In this document: positions 24,385 through 36,828 of the stretch, piece by piece
How the letters are laid out: each line of letters opens with the position of its first letter
Position numbering within the stretch: position 1 is the first letter of the stretch
Source: Thozetella sp. PMI_491
Taxonomy: Eukaryota > Ascomycota > Sordariomycetes > Chaetosphaeriales > Chaetosphaeriaceae
DNA: 64,000 bases
Assembly (NCBI GenBank): GCA_021432635.1
Contig: MU270148.1
Location: forward strand, 1 to 64,000
Reading direction: 5' to 3'
Notes under the pieces: model-generated
Told to the model about the DNA's origin: nothing
What the model saw: only the letters and a program-made list of their open reading frames with translations
Database searches by the model: none
Position numbers and translations under genes: made by a program

Positions 24385-25206
24385 GAATAAAAGCCTAGGC
24401 ACTCCTTTAAATACTAATAAGATAGGGTAGTTAATATATTAGAGGCTAACCTTAATACTTTCCTTAGTAAGTATCTTCTTATACTAGTTGTTTAACTAAA
24501 GGCTATTAGTTATCTTTAAGATTAATATATACTTTAAGTAGAACTTAAAGTGGGATTATTTAATATTAAGATAAAGATATAACAGATAGGTAATAAGTCT
24601 AGCTAGTAGGACAAATATAATAGTATAAGTAAGGCAGTCCTTAAGGCTTAAAAGCTTTAAAAGCTAGTTAATAAGTGTTTATTAGTTAGGGATAATAAGG
24701 CTATAGAGATTATTATACTAAAGAGTTATATCTAGGAAAAAAGGTATAATAAGTTATAAAGCAGGAATAATAATAATATTATTGTTAAACTAGTTAAACT
24801 AGTTATAAAAGTTAAATAAAAAAGATAGTAGCTTAGGCTAGTCTATAAAGCTTTTTATATATAAGCTAGCTATAGTAAGATTATATAAAGAGGAAGTAGG
24901 ACTAGATAAGAAAGTTTTAATAATACCTATCTTGCTTAGTAAAAGTAATATATCTAGTAATATAATATAGATGTCTAGTAACTATCTCTATTATCTTTAA
25001 TGCCTTTAGTGTCTCTAATAAATATAACCTATAGATAAAGATAAATAAAGGGCTAGAAAGGCTTAGTAATACCCTTATAAATAAGTTAAATAAACTATAA
25101 ATCCTAGGCCCTTATTAAACTCTATCTAGAAAAATAGGTTATAATAATATTAGGTGATTTAAAATCCCTAGCTTACCTAGTCCCTAATTCCTATTCCTCT
25201 TCCCCT

Positions 25207-25238
<32 letters not shown>

Positions 25239-25488
25239 ACACACTTACTTATACTTTTTATTAATTACTACTTAAAATATAGGTTTTATATTACCTATAG
25301 ATAAGGCCTAGATTATTAGAGTTATAAAATAAACTATATTATTATAAAAAGAAGAAAAGGAAGTTATATAGTAATAAAAGAGGAAGGAGAAATAAGGTAT
25401 TAAGGATGGGAAGAATTTATATAATAAGAACTATAGGGCGATAGATTTTATTTAGCATATTGTTTTTTAGATTAGTTTAAAAAAATAT
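24385..25488. other. AT-rich spacer between repeat copies
   Basis: This sequence is not part of the A/B duplication. It is AT-rich, stop-filled and RIP-like. It contains a pure TA microsatellite near 25,208-25,237. I recognised no gene. Confidence 0.5.
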
Positions 25489-25878
25489 AAAGTCTTAGGA
25501 TATTAATAATCTAAATTATTAGCTGAGCTAATAATTTAGTCTTATAAGCCTCTCTATATAAGATACTATAGTGATTTCTATCTGTTAGAAATCCTTTCCT
25601 CCCATAGGAAATCACTATAGTTTCCCCCTATAAGAGATCACTATAGTTTCTACCTATAAGAAATCACTATTATTTCTACCTATAGGAAATCACTATAATT
25701 TCCCATAATAAGAAATCATAATAGTTTCCTACCAGTAGAAATCACTATAGTTTCCACCTATAAGAAATCACTATAGTTTCCCACGGTAGGAAATTACTAT
25801 AAAATATAGAGTCTTAAGATAAGAATAATCTAAACTATTAGCTAAGCCAATAGTTTAATAGGTTTTATAAGCCTCTCT

Positions 25879-25905
<27 letters not shown>
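25489..25905. repeat. Two hairpin modules flanking a 26-base minisatellite
   Basis: A left module (palindrome AAATTATTAGCTGAGCTAATAATTT near 25,512-25,537, then CTTATAAGCCTCTCT) and a right module (near 25,808-25,905, ending in a poly(A) run) bracket about eight tandem units at 25,569-25,812. The unit is close to CCTATAAGAAATCACTATAGTTTCTA. The first unit is partly inverted. The right module and poly(A) match the start of the window. The spacing is continuous, with no unique spacers, so this is not a CRISPR array. Confidence 0.8.
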
Positions 25906-25909
<4 letters not shown>

Positions 25910-28900
25910 CCAAACCCTAAACAAATCAAGGTAGTTAGAATATATAACTCTTATACTAAAGTAATAACACTATTAAAAAGGAGAGTATAACTAAGACTAG
26001 GTTTTAAATAAGCTTAAGTCCTAGCTTTATAAAGGTAAAAGCCTTAAAGTTTATTATACTAACTTAATATTTCTAATTAGTTATTTATCTAGTATAATTA
26101 GTAATATATTTTATCAAGTCTACAATCTAATAAAAAGGCTTATAAAACCTAATATATTTTAAAACTAGTGTTAATAATACACCCTAGACTTAATATTTAA
26201 AGCAGACTAAATATAAATTTCTCTTATAATTATAGAATAGGTTAAACTATAGTTTCTAATAAAGAGTATATTAAACTTAATACTTTAGATAAAGTAATAG
26301 CTCTTACCTTTATTTAAGCTTTTATTAAAGTAAAAGGTATTATAAACTACTTTAATTACTAAGTTATATAACAAGTATATTTTAATAGGATAGCTAGAAG
26401 AATCTAAATAGGTATAGAAATTACTTAGGTTAAACTTAGTAAATACCTAGTTAAAAGCAAGGTTCTTTCTATCTTAAGGCAGGCTTATAAGAGCTAATAA
26501 GACAGCCTACTTATAAATAGGCTTCCCTATACCCCTAAAAAAGCTATAATTACTACACTAAAACCTAGGGTTATATATATATAGTATAATAGGTTAATAG
26601 TAACCTTTTAACTTTATTCTAGAGTAAAATTATTATTAATATCGTAAAGCAGTAAGCAACTATCTTTAGTCTTAAATCTAAAAGGTATCCCCTTATAAAA
26701 CATATTAGATTATAAGTTATTATCTCTTAGGTTAAGAGATACTATTTAATAAAGGGTAAAAAGGGGTTATAGTAAGACAAAAAGATTCCTAGCTTGTAAA
26801 ACACCCCTTTATTATAAAGTATTATATATAGGAGAGGTAATAATATAATATAAGATCTAAGAGAGGGGGGTTCTTTAAATAAGCTAGGGGAGAGGAAAGA
26901 AAAAAAGGGTGGTATAGAGAGGAATAAGATATACTACTTCTTATAAGGGATAAAGTAATAAAGGTAGTATAATAATAGATATTATAATATAAATTCTTTT
27001 ACTAATATTACTTATTATTATATTATAAGAAAATATAGTATAATCTATATAAGAAGTAATTATTATATATATTACTAATATAAACTAAACTATAAACTAG
27101 TAAAGAATATAGATTAGTTATAGTAATAAAAAGCAAATATAATAAACTATAGTATATAATAGTTTATTAATCTTAATTCTTATTCTTATTAATATAGCTT
27201 ATAGCCCTATAGTATAATAATAACACATTATAAAGTCTCTTTAAATAGTTATAGGTTTAATTCTTACTATAGCCTTTATATCGTCTTTTCTCTATATTTA
27301 GCCAAATAAGGAGAAAAGGATAGTACTTTTTTTTTTTTTACTATTATATCCTAAGAAATTATAGTATAATTTATATTAAATATAAGTGTTATACTACTAA
27401 TATAAACTAGACTATAAGCTAGTAAATAATATAGATTTATTACAGTAATAAAAAGTAAACCATAATAATCTATAGTATAAGGTAACTTATTAATCTTAAT
27501 TGCCTTATTTCTTATTAATATAGCTTATAGCCCTATAGTATAGTAGTAATATATTATAAGATCTTCTTAAAGTAGTTATAAAAAGAGAAGATATTATTTT
27601 TTTATATTTTTTAATAAGGTCTCTTCTAAGTGTATCGTTTTATAATATAGTATAGTTTATATAAAGAATTACTAGTATAATACTAAGGTGGAATATAAGT
27701 TGTTTTAATAATATAAGCTATATATTACTACTGTCTTATTATATATTCTTCTTACTAGTCTAAGCCTTTTTATTTAGGTTCTCTATATAAATCTATAAGT
27801 TATACTAGTATATATAAAACCTAAGAATCTATAACGTTTTACTAGGCAATAAAGCCTTTAAACTATAAATCTCCTTTAATATATCTTAATACTTAAGGTT
27901 TATAAATTCCTTCTTAACAAATAATATTAGCCCATCAACTATAAGTACAACCTTACCTTAAAAGATATCCTAGGTAGTATAGACTATAAAGGCTATAAAG
28001 ATAAGCAAAGACTTAATATATTCTCTCTAGTTACTACTAGTCTTAATAAAGGTAGAGATATTATTATCCCTAAACTCCTTAATCTTAAAGTTACTATCTT
28101 AATAGCTAGAGAGGTTTATTATAGTAAGGACTATATTTAAGACAATATTATTAATTACTTAGTTCTAGCCTGTCTAACTAAACTAAAAGACCTTAGTATT
28201 ATTATCCTCTAGATAAAAGATAATAATAAGTTACTAGTACTAGTTAAAGGTAAAAAAGAGTAAGAGGATACTATCTAGGCTTAAGTTTTACTTAAACTCG
28301 GTCTAAATAAGGACCTAGTTAGGTTTAAGCTTAGCTTTAAAGTATTAAAAAAACTAGTTATTTAAATATTATATGTTTAACTAGTTAAGTATTAGGTCTA
28401 TATACTAAGGGTAAAGCTTATACTTTTATAAGATAATATCTCTAGTCTTAAACTAAATAGTAGGCAGGGCTTTTTATTTTATAGCTATCTTACTAATTTA
28501 AACATTAGTAAGACAAGTTAAGACAGGAGATATACTATATAAGATATTACTTCCCTTAAATTTAATAGAGAGTATAATCAACTATATAATCTTAGCTTTT
28601 AATAAGAAAAAATATATAATATAAGTAGTAGAGGAGAGATAATAGTTAAAATAATAGTCTATAAAAAGAATAGAGAGGAAGTAGAAAGAGAATAATAAAA
28701 GATAAAAAGAATAATAAGCTTTATAAAAGCTTTATTTAAAAAGAAAAAGATACTTTTAAGAGAAAGATAAATGATTAATATATTTAAGATAAGAAAGACT
28801 TTAGTTCTTTCCTATTATATAATAAGATAAAAAACAATAAATATATTTTATTATAATCTCTTTTTTATTTGTTGTGATTTTATAAGTATTGTCTTTTTTT

Positions 28901-29030
28901 TTAATACTTTAAAAGAAGAAAGAATATACTTCTTTCTAGTTATATAATAAGATAAAAAACAATAAATACATTTTATTATTATCTCTTTTTTATATAGTTT
29001 TCTTAACTTAATTCTTATAAATATTAAACT

Positions 29031-29100
29031 ATAGCTATATAGTAGTAATATCCCTAGGGTAATTATAAGAGGTTATAGGTTTAATTCCTGTTATAGCTAT
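29031..29100 (+). pseudogene. tRNA-like remnant, best preserved copy
   Basis: A 70-base unit is bounded by a perfect 9-base inverted repeat (ATAGCTATA ... TATAGCTAT), in the place of an acceptor stem. It contains TAGTAGTAATATCC (D-arm or A-box-like) and GGTTTAATTCC (B box GGTTCRATTCC with C to T) in a small stem. I could not settle an anticodon, so no amino acid is assigned. It could be a RIP-damaged tRNA gene or a tRNA-derived element. Confidence 0.45.
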
Positions 29101-32100
29101 TATTAGTAAAAGTAGTTAGGGTCTCTCTCTAACTACTTTTACTGATTTTTTTTAATTAAAAGATAAGGGATCCTAAGGTTAAGGCCTATACTTATATAAT
29201 ATTAAAAATAACTACTTATAAAATATAATATAATAGTATTAAGTCCTTAAAAGGGGTTATTAATATAAGTAAAAAGTTAGGGGGAATAAATAACTATATT
29301 TCTCAACTATAGCTATAATATTAGACTAATACTTATAAAAGAAAAATCCTCTTACAGTGTATAAATCTAGTTAATCTACTTATATAGCCAGCTTAAAATA
29401 CTATTAGATTAGGCATAAAATACCCCTAGTTTCTACCTCTAATATAATAGTTACCCTACTATAATTATATCTTATTATAAAAAATTTAGATCAATAATAC
29501 TTATTATTATATAACAAATTATTTTTTATATTTAACTAGCTTTAACTATTATTATCTAGATTAGTTAAACAGCTATAAAAGCTAGCCCAGGCTTGTTTTA
29601 TATTGCTAAATAATATATATAAGAACTTATTAAGGTCTAATATATTACTTATAAGATACTACTTATATTCTTATAACTTTTAATAGTTATAAAGCTTAAG
29701 GTTAGTTATATATATATAAGTAGCTAAGTACTTATAAGATATAATATACTTAAGGCACACCTAGCCTAGCTTATAAAAGAGTAAGAGACTAACTTTAATA
29801 TAGCTAACCTTATCGATTATCTTAACTAGGGGGAATAGGTTCTAGCTAGCTAGTTATAACTAGAACTACTTAGGATATAAAAACTAAAGTATCTTAGTGA
29901 TAAGTATAACTAAGAAGTTATTATAGCTTTAGGAAAAGATTATCTATAATTATACCCTAGATATCCTTAGGATAACTATAGGTAGATAGTCTATCTGTTA
30001 AAAGACTAGTATAAAAAAAAAGATTAGCTTAATCTTATTACTACTTATATTTTAGTTTAGTACTTATAATACTACTATATAATAGTCTTAGATCTATATA
30101 TATATATCCTTAGCTATATTATTAAACTTGGCTAGCTTAGCCTAAAATATAATATATAAAAATAATAGTATAAACATAAAGAGAGGTATAAATATAAGGT
30201 AAACCTATTATAGGTATATAAAGTCTAGGACTTTATAGTTAAGTTTATACTAAGACTTAGCTATATAATAGTAGGGGTTACTAAAGGTATAGTTATATAT
30301 ATCTTATAGGATTACTAGCCTTTAAAGGGCGAGAATATTAGTAAAGGCTAGTTTTTTATAAAACTACCCTAGGAGCTATTTAAACTTAAACTGGCTTAGT
30401 ATAAGCTTAATTACCTCTTGCTATATCTTTATATCTAGGCTTATTAGCGAGGTAAAGAGGCGATAAAAACTGTTAAACTAGGGTGTATAGCTTAGTATAA
30501 CTAATTTATATATAGGCTTATTATATAGGTAGGTGTAATAAAGCTATAGGGTAGTTATTTTATATATTATCCTAATGACCTGCTCTTATTATAGCTAGGG
30601 AGAGGTTAAAAGGAAGGCTTAAACAGGCTAGAATATCCTACTTATATTAGTATATAATAAAAAGCTAGGAGGTAAGGTATTAGCTTATTATATTAAAAAT
30701 AAATTAGTACTTTTTTCTTATGTTTAAACTGCTTAGATATATTACTATTATAATAAAAAGACCTTATAGTAGCTTTTAATAATCTAGGCTATAGATATAT
30801 ACTTTATAAGGTAGGTAGTAATATACTTTACTATTAGTGGTTGATATAACTTTTTAAATAAGCACTAGATATAAAATTATACCTAGGTTAAACAGGTTAT
30901 TAAACTGTTAAAAAGCCTAATAATTTAGATCTTACTAGTATATTACTTTATAAGCTTTAGGCTATAATAATAAGTAAGAGTAACAAGGTAAAAAAGCTAT
31001 AGGTGCTTAATATATACCTTTTAAGCCTAGTATAACTAGTAGAGTGTATTATACTAAAGTAATAGGTTAAGGAGGGCTGGGTTAATCTATAGTTAGTTTA
31101 ACTATTAAAGGGCTGTTATAATCCCTAGGGGGTTAAATATTAACTATATAAAGATAATAGGGTAGCTTATAAAGTAAAAGCTACTTAATTAGTCAATAGT
31201 TATAATACTTTTTATAAGTATAAGGCTAGAGTTATTACTTAAGGCAATATAATAATAATAGGCTAGCTTAATAGTTATTATATTAAAAAGCTTAGTAAAC
31301 ACTTTAAAAATACTAGGGAAGAAGGCTAGCTTAAAGACTTAAAGTATTAGGGTGTAATAAGTTATATTACTAATATAAAAGTTAATTATTATATAGATTA
31401 AATAAATTATAGTAGTAAAATCTTATATAAGCTTAAGGAGCTAAGCTATTTAAACTATAAAAACTTACTTAAAGTAAAAGCTAACTACTTACTTATAGAT
31501 AGTAAAGGCTATATACTTTATCTTTTAAATAAATAGCTGCTTATACTTTAGCTCTTTAATAATTTAAAATAAATAATAATACTTATTAGTAATATATGTC
31601 TTACTAAGCACTATAGTAAGTAGGGATAGTACTATAGTAATATAGCCCTTAATTATTAAGTAATTAGCCTTAATATAGCAGATAATCTTCTTAATATTAC
31701 TATATATCTAAAAGTAGTCTATTATAAGTATATTAACACTAGTATACTCCTTAAACACTTTAAACACTTAGTTAAGGATATTTAGCTGTTAGACTTATAA
31801 TAAGTAAGGCGTTATAGTGTTTTTATAGTATATATTATAGCTAAGGCTATAAAATATAAGGAAATATAACGTGTTAAATTATACTTTAATTATAAACTAG
31901 TCTACTAATATATATAAGGTCTAGTTAGTTATAAGGTTAATATAGTTTAAGTTTATAGTTATTATATAGGAAAAGCTATTAATAGCTTTAATATTAAACT
32001 AAGCCTAGAGGGTATAATAGAGTAGTATAAGCTGGTCGTCCTTATCTAATAGTATAATTACTAAGGCTTTATACTTTAATAAGATATATCTTAAGAGGCT

Positions 32101-34067
32101 ATTAATCTCTATACTTTATAGGTTAGGTTAAAAACCCCTGTCTCTATTACTTCCTACCTCCTCCTTAAGATCTAGGTCAATATCTATACTAATAATAAGG
32201 TTTTTTACTCTATTATTACTCTAGCTGTCTATAAGTGCTATAGCCTAGCTATTTAAAGGCTTTATAGCTTAACTATCCTAGTAGTAGGACAACTAGATTA
32301 ATATATTATTATTATAGTTATAAACGTAAAATATAAACAGCCCTTAGGATTAGAACAAGTTATACTTTACCTTAAGCTACTAGAAAAAGATAGCCTAGCC
32401 CTTATAAAAATATAGTTAAACCACTTGTTAGCTCTTAAGTATTATTATAATTTTCTTAGTAGATCCTAGCCCTTATAAGGGCTTAATACTACTGTCTAGC
32501 TATATATAAAAGCCTAGGTAGTAGTATAATAAAACTATATAAATATAGGTTATAATACTCTACTATACTTATTAAGACTATATTTATATCTTGTCTTAAT
32601 TATAACTTAATATATTAAAACGCTTAATATTATATAGGTAAATAATAACAAACTATTTGTCCTATATATTATATATTACTATATAGATCATCTATTATAT
32701 AATATTAAACCCTAGCTGTTTTAAATAGATACTAAAATATAACTTATCCTAGTTTATAAATATAAACTTAATCTCTTATTGTAAGACATTATTAATAGCT
32801 AGCTCTAGGTTAGGTATTATAATTATATAAAGGGATTAGCTTATAATAGTAAAGTAATTAAGGAATAGTTTAATATTAAGTATATATTAATCAGTTAATA
32901 GCTTAGCTATAATAACCTAGTCAAGATAATAGGTAGTCTATAGTATTTTTAAGGTGTTTTCTTTATTAAAGGCTAGATTATTAATAAACTTAAAAAACTT
33001 TAATATTATAATAAGAGGCTTATATATTAATAACTTTATCTCAGCCCTATTATCCTTACTGTTAGATAAGCCTACTAAGCTGTCTAAAGATATACTATTT
33101 AATATTATTATTATATTATCTTAGGCACTAGTATACTAGCCTAAAAGGCTCTTAGTATATTATATACTATCTAAAACTAAAAGGGTTAAGTTAGTCTTTT
33201 AGGTATACTAAAAGCTTTATAGAACCTCCTAGTAGTAGAGAGCTACTTAGATTACTATAGATTAATTAGTTAAAATAACTAGCTTCTCCTTTACCCCTAT
33301 AAATTATATCGTTAGGAGGTATATAGTAATAGTAAGGTTAAATTATAAGAGAGTATTAATAAGTAATATAAATATAAAAGGGCTAGTCTAGCCTTTAACA
33401 ACTATAACTAAGCAGTATATATAACGCTTTTACTACTTTAAAGTATATAAAAGCACCTTATATATAAAAAATAGCTAATAAGAGCCTCTTTAGAGGTGTA
33501 TAAGGTAGGTATAGCTATTAATTAATAAGATAACGCTAAGAGTTACTATATTCTTAGCAAATATATAGAGGTAGGGGCATATATTATATAAAACAACTAC
33601 CTAAAAGTCTAATACTATTATAGACTAGTTATTATTATTAGAGATATAGCTAAAAAAAGAGAAAAAAAGCTCCTTAGAGTGGCTTATCTTAACAGGCTTA
33701 TATAAACTAAATTATATAATAATATATTAAAATATCTTTTAAAGGTTATTAGTATACTTTTAAGCCTTAGTTAAAAGGTTTAGGAAAGATATAAGTAAAG
33801 AGTCTTTATAAGGGTAAAGGCACTTATATGTATTAAAATATACCTTACTATTTAAAAAGTCTAGAAAGCTAGGCTGTTATAGGAGATAGTTACACTTTAT
33901 ATATACTAGGATACTAATATACCCTAGGTAAAATATTTATTAAAGGCTATTTTTTATTATATAAGTATTGTTTAGCCTTATAAAGTAGTACTAGTTAGAT
34001 ATAGTTAGACACTTAGGGGCTTATAATATAAGTAGGTAGATAATATTTAGGACTAACTAGAAATAAA

Positions 34068-34080
34068 GGAGTTAGATTTA
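34068..34080. other. Empty insertion site matching the copia element in copy A
   Basis: GGAGTTAGATTTA in copy B is continuous where copy A has GGAGC, the 7.27-kb copia element, then GGAGCTAGATTTA. The one base difference is C/T. This shows that the duplication of the large repeat pre-dates the copia insertion, or that copy B never carried it. Confidence 0.9.
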
Positions 34081-35569
34081 AAAGGTAAAATAGTTAGGCT
34101 AGTAAAGATAATATTATAATAAGGGGCTGTTATATTTTATCTATATATAAGCCTATTAGTATATCTTATATAAAGAGTATAAAGTAGCTTTAGCTGATAA
34201 GTATAAAGTACTAGGCTATAATAAGCTTATATTACAACTAGTTATTCTAAAGTATAATAGCCTGGTATAGCTTAAAGCTATTGTTTTAGGTAAGGTTTAA
34301 GGTGTTTTTAAGGCTTATCTTAGTTATAGTGTTTAACTTAGGCTTAAGGGAGACAACCTTTAGCTAGTACTATACCTAGCTATCTAAAAGGATAAGCAGC
34401 TTTATATTAGTATATAGCTATAAGTATAACTAAGGCAATAATATATTTATTGCCTTATATTAGCCTATTATTCTCTTTATAAGGCAGGGTTAAGGGATAT
34501 ATTAGAGTTATAGATATTATACTTTTATTATAGCTATATATTATCTTAATACTTAAATAGCTGATATAAAGCTATTACTTAATACTAGCTAGTAAGTAGC
34601 TTAAGGATAGGGAGGGACTAGCTAGTGCTTTAGTCTTAAAAGTTTAAGACAGTAGATAAGTAAGGTATTATAATAGACTTTATAGTATTAATATCTTATT
34701 ACCTTATAGTTGCCTAAAGGTAATACTTTAGGGCTTTTTAATAAAGACTTTAATAGTAAAAGATATTTATAAGTAGGGTAACCTACTTAGTATTAATAAG
34801 GTAATTTTTACCCTATTTCTACTATAGATTTAAGTTAGTTATATAAATCTATATAGTAATAAGTAAAAAAGGCTAGGCTTATTATTAAGTAGTTAGACTG
34901 TTTAACTTGCCTAGGCACTTAATAGCTTTTTTATAGCGCTTAAGGGGTTATTTAAGGCTACTAGCTTTCTAATCTTATTTTAGTAGTATAGTGTTATAGG
35001 CTGGTAATAGTAAAAAGGCCTTGTTTATAACAGGCTAGTAGGAAAAGATAATGCTAAAAGGTAGCTAGGATATTAATTTTATCTCTCTTAGGGGCTGAAG
35101 AGCTAGGGCTAGGGTAAAGGCTTATATAGATAGCACTAGGTTCTTTACCCTTTTATCCCACTAGGTATAAAGATAACTATCTGTGTTAAGGATAGTACTA
35201 ACTATAGGAGGCTCTTGCCCCTAGTTTATACTAAGCTATTATATAACCCACTTTCTTACCCTAGGTTAAAATAATATACTTTATTAACTTCCTTACTTCC
35301 CTTCTTTCCTCTTTTCTTTTATCTCTTGTTTTTTCTCTCTCTTTTTCTTCTCTTTTTATAGTGTATTTAATAATCTTATACTTATAAAAGCTTATATAAT
35401 TAAACACTTAGCAACTGAGAAATCTATAGACTATACTTTATAATATATAAAGAAATAAATCTAATTATAGCTAATTCCTTCCTATTAAAAAGTAATTAGG
35501 TAAACCCTATTATATATATAAAAAGATAGTTTAAAAGACTAGCCTATTACTTATACCTACTAGTAGGCA

Positions 35570-35870
35570 CACCCTATAGGGTGTAACATAATATATACCT
35601 ATAAGTGTTAAAGTATACCCTATAGGGCATACAGCTATGCCTAGGCTGGTTTATACTTTTACTCTATAGGGTATAGGAGTGTATTACCCTATAGAGCGTA
35701 GGAGTGTATCCTCTCCACCTTGTAGGGTATAGGAGTGTGTTGCCCTGTAAGGTATAGGAGTATATCCTTTTCACCCTGTAGGGCGTGGGAGTGTGTCCTC
35801 TGTTGGGTTGTGTCTGTTGGTCGTGCTATCCACTTTAAGCACTTAACGCCCTATAGGGCGCAACGCTTTT
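35570..35870. repeat. Palindromic CCCTATAGGG minisatellite, copy B
   Basis: It has the same array as at 24,030-24,340 but less decayed, with cores CCCTATAGGGTG, CCCTATAGGGCA, CCCTGTAGGGCG and CCCTATAGGGCG. The linkers alternate between about 25 and 31 bases and contain GGAGTGTRTCCTCT. No reading frame crosses it. Confidence 0.8.
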
Positions 35871-35923
35871 ATATTTCCTGCTCTTAACCCTAACCTACTA
35901 CACTTAGAAAGCCCCTCTAATAA

Positions 35924-36828
35924 ACCTTTTAGGTTCTACTTATAGCTATATGCCTTATTATAGTAAGGCTATATACTTTAAGGCTTTATAGAGAGTAGAG
36001 TTAGGGGAAGCCTTAAGTTTTTCTTCCTAGGATTTATTTAAGCCGCTAGAATAGGGGTAGTTCCCCACTAGCTTATAAGTATAACTAGTACTAATTAGTG
36101 CTGGTTTACTTTTAGCTATATTTTTTAAAGAGTCTATAAGCTCTACCCTTTATTTCTCTAGATTTAAGCGTTATTTACGCTAATTTTTTATAAGCTTTAC
36201 AATAACTTCTTAAAAACTTACTAATAAAAGTTATTTTATTAAAATATTTTATATTATAACTAATTATAAATAATTAGCCCTGGAAATTAATCCTTGTTAA
36301 TTATTCTTTAAATCTATTTACCTTTTAAACTTTCTTTATAACAAATATATAACTATTAAATTAATAAACAATCTTATAGCTATACTTAAAAGCTATATAT
36401 AAAAGTATTAATAGATAAAGAAGTTTACACTACTATTATGTTAAGCTAGTATTCTCGCTATAATATAAAGATTAGCCCTTTATATCTATAATTAAATTCA
36501 GCAGAGGCACATAAACTAAGAAGGTACCCAAAGAAAAGCGTAAAGAGAACTATCTATCTTCTATACTCCTCGAGCCACTAGAGTAACACAATCACTTAAA
36601 ATTAAGAGTGAACTATACGTTTTATCAGCCCTTTCACTTGTGATTAAGTCAGCCCTAAAACCTATGTACTTCAGCCATTCTCTTCTTACGCCAGCAATTA
36701 AGTTACAGCTATTACATCACACTTGTCTTAACATTAGCTTTAAACCCAGCAATTTAATTTTATTAGTACAATCCATACTGCTAACTACAGTCTTAACATA
36801 TACTACTGAGCTTAGTACACACGTTTTA
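35924..36828. other. Boundary between repeat block and genic DNA
   Basis: AT-rich, stop-filled sequence runs to about 36,620. The composition then shifts within a short distance to normal coding DNA. A 108-codon plus-strand frame at 36,640-36,966 spans the edge but overlaps the 3' end of the next gene on the other strand and has no protein character. I see no other gene here. Confidence 0.6.

Larger units (their letters stand above)
25941..35923 (+). repeat. Large repeat, copy B
   Basis: It is 9,983 bases, collinear with copy A from 5,764 on, in direct orientation. It lacks the copia element, the 1,350-base block at 12,866-14,215 and the 5.6-kb ankyrin-bearing stretch that precedes copy A. 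The empty copia site is at 34,068. The coding frames are as broken as in copy A, so both copies have been through RIP. The right end near 35,700-35,900 keeps noticeably more G and C. Confidence 0.88.

Noticed and set aside
25569-25812. CRISPR-like tandem array
   Set aside because: The units abut directly with no unique spacers, and the organism is a fungus; it is a minisatellite.
35880-35905. Telomere-like CCCTAACC string
   Set aside because: A single unit, not an array of CCCTAA repeats; a chromosome end is not supported.
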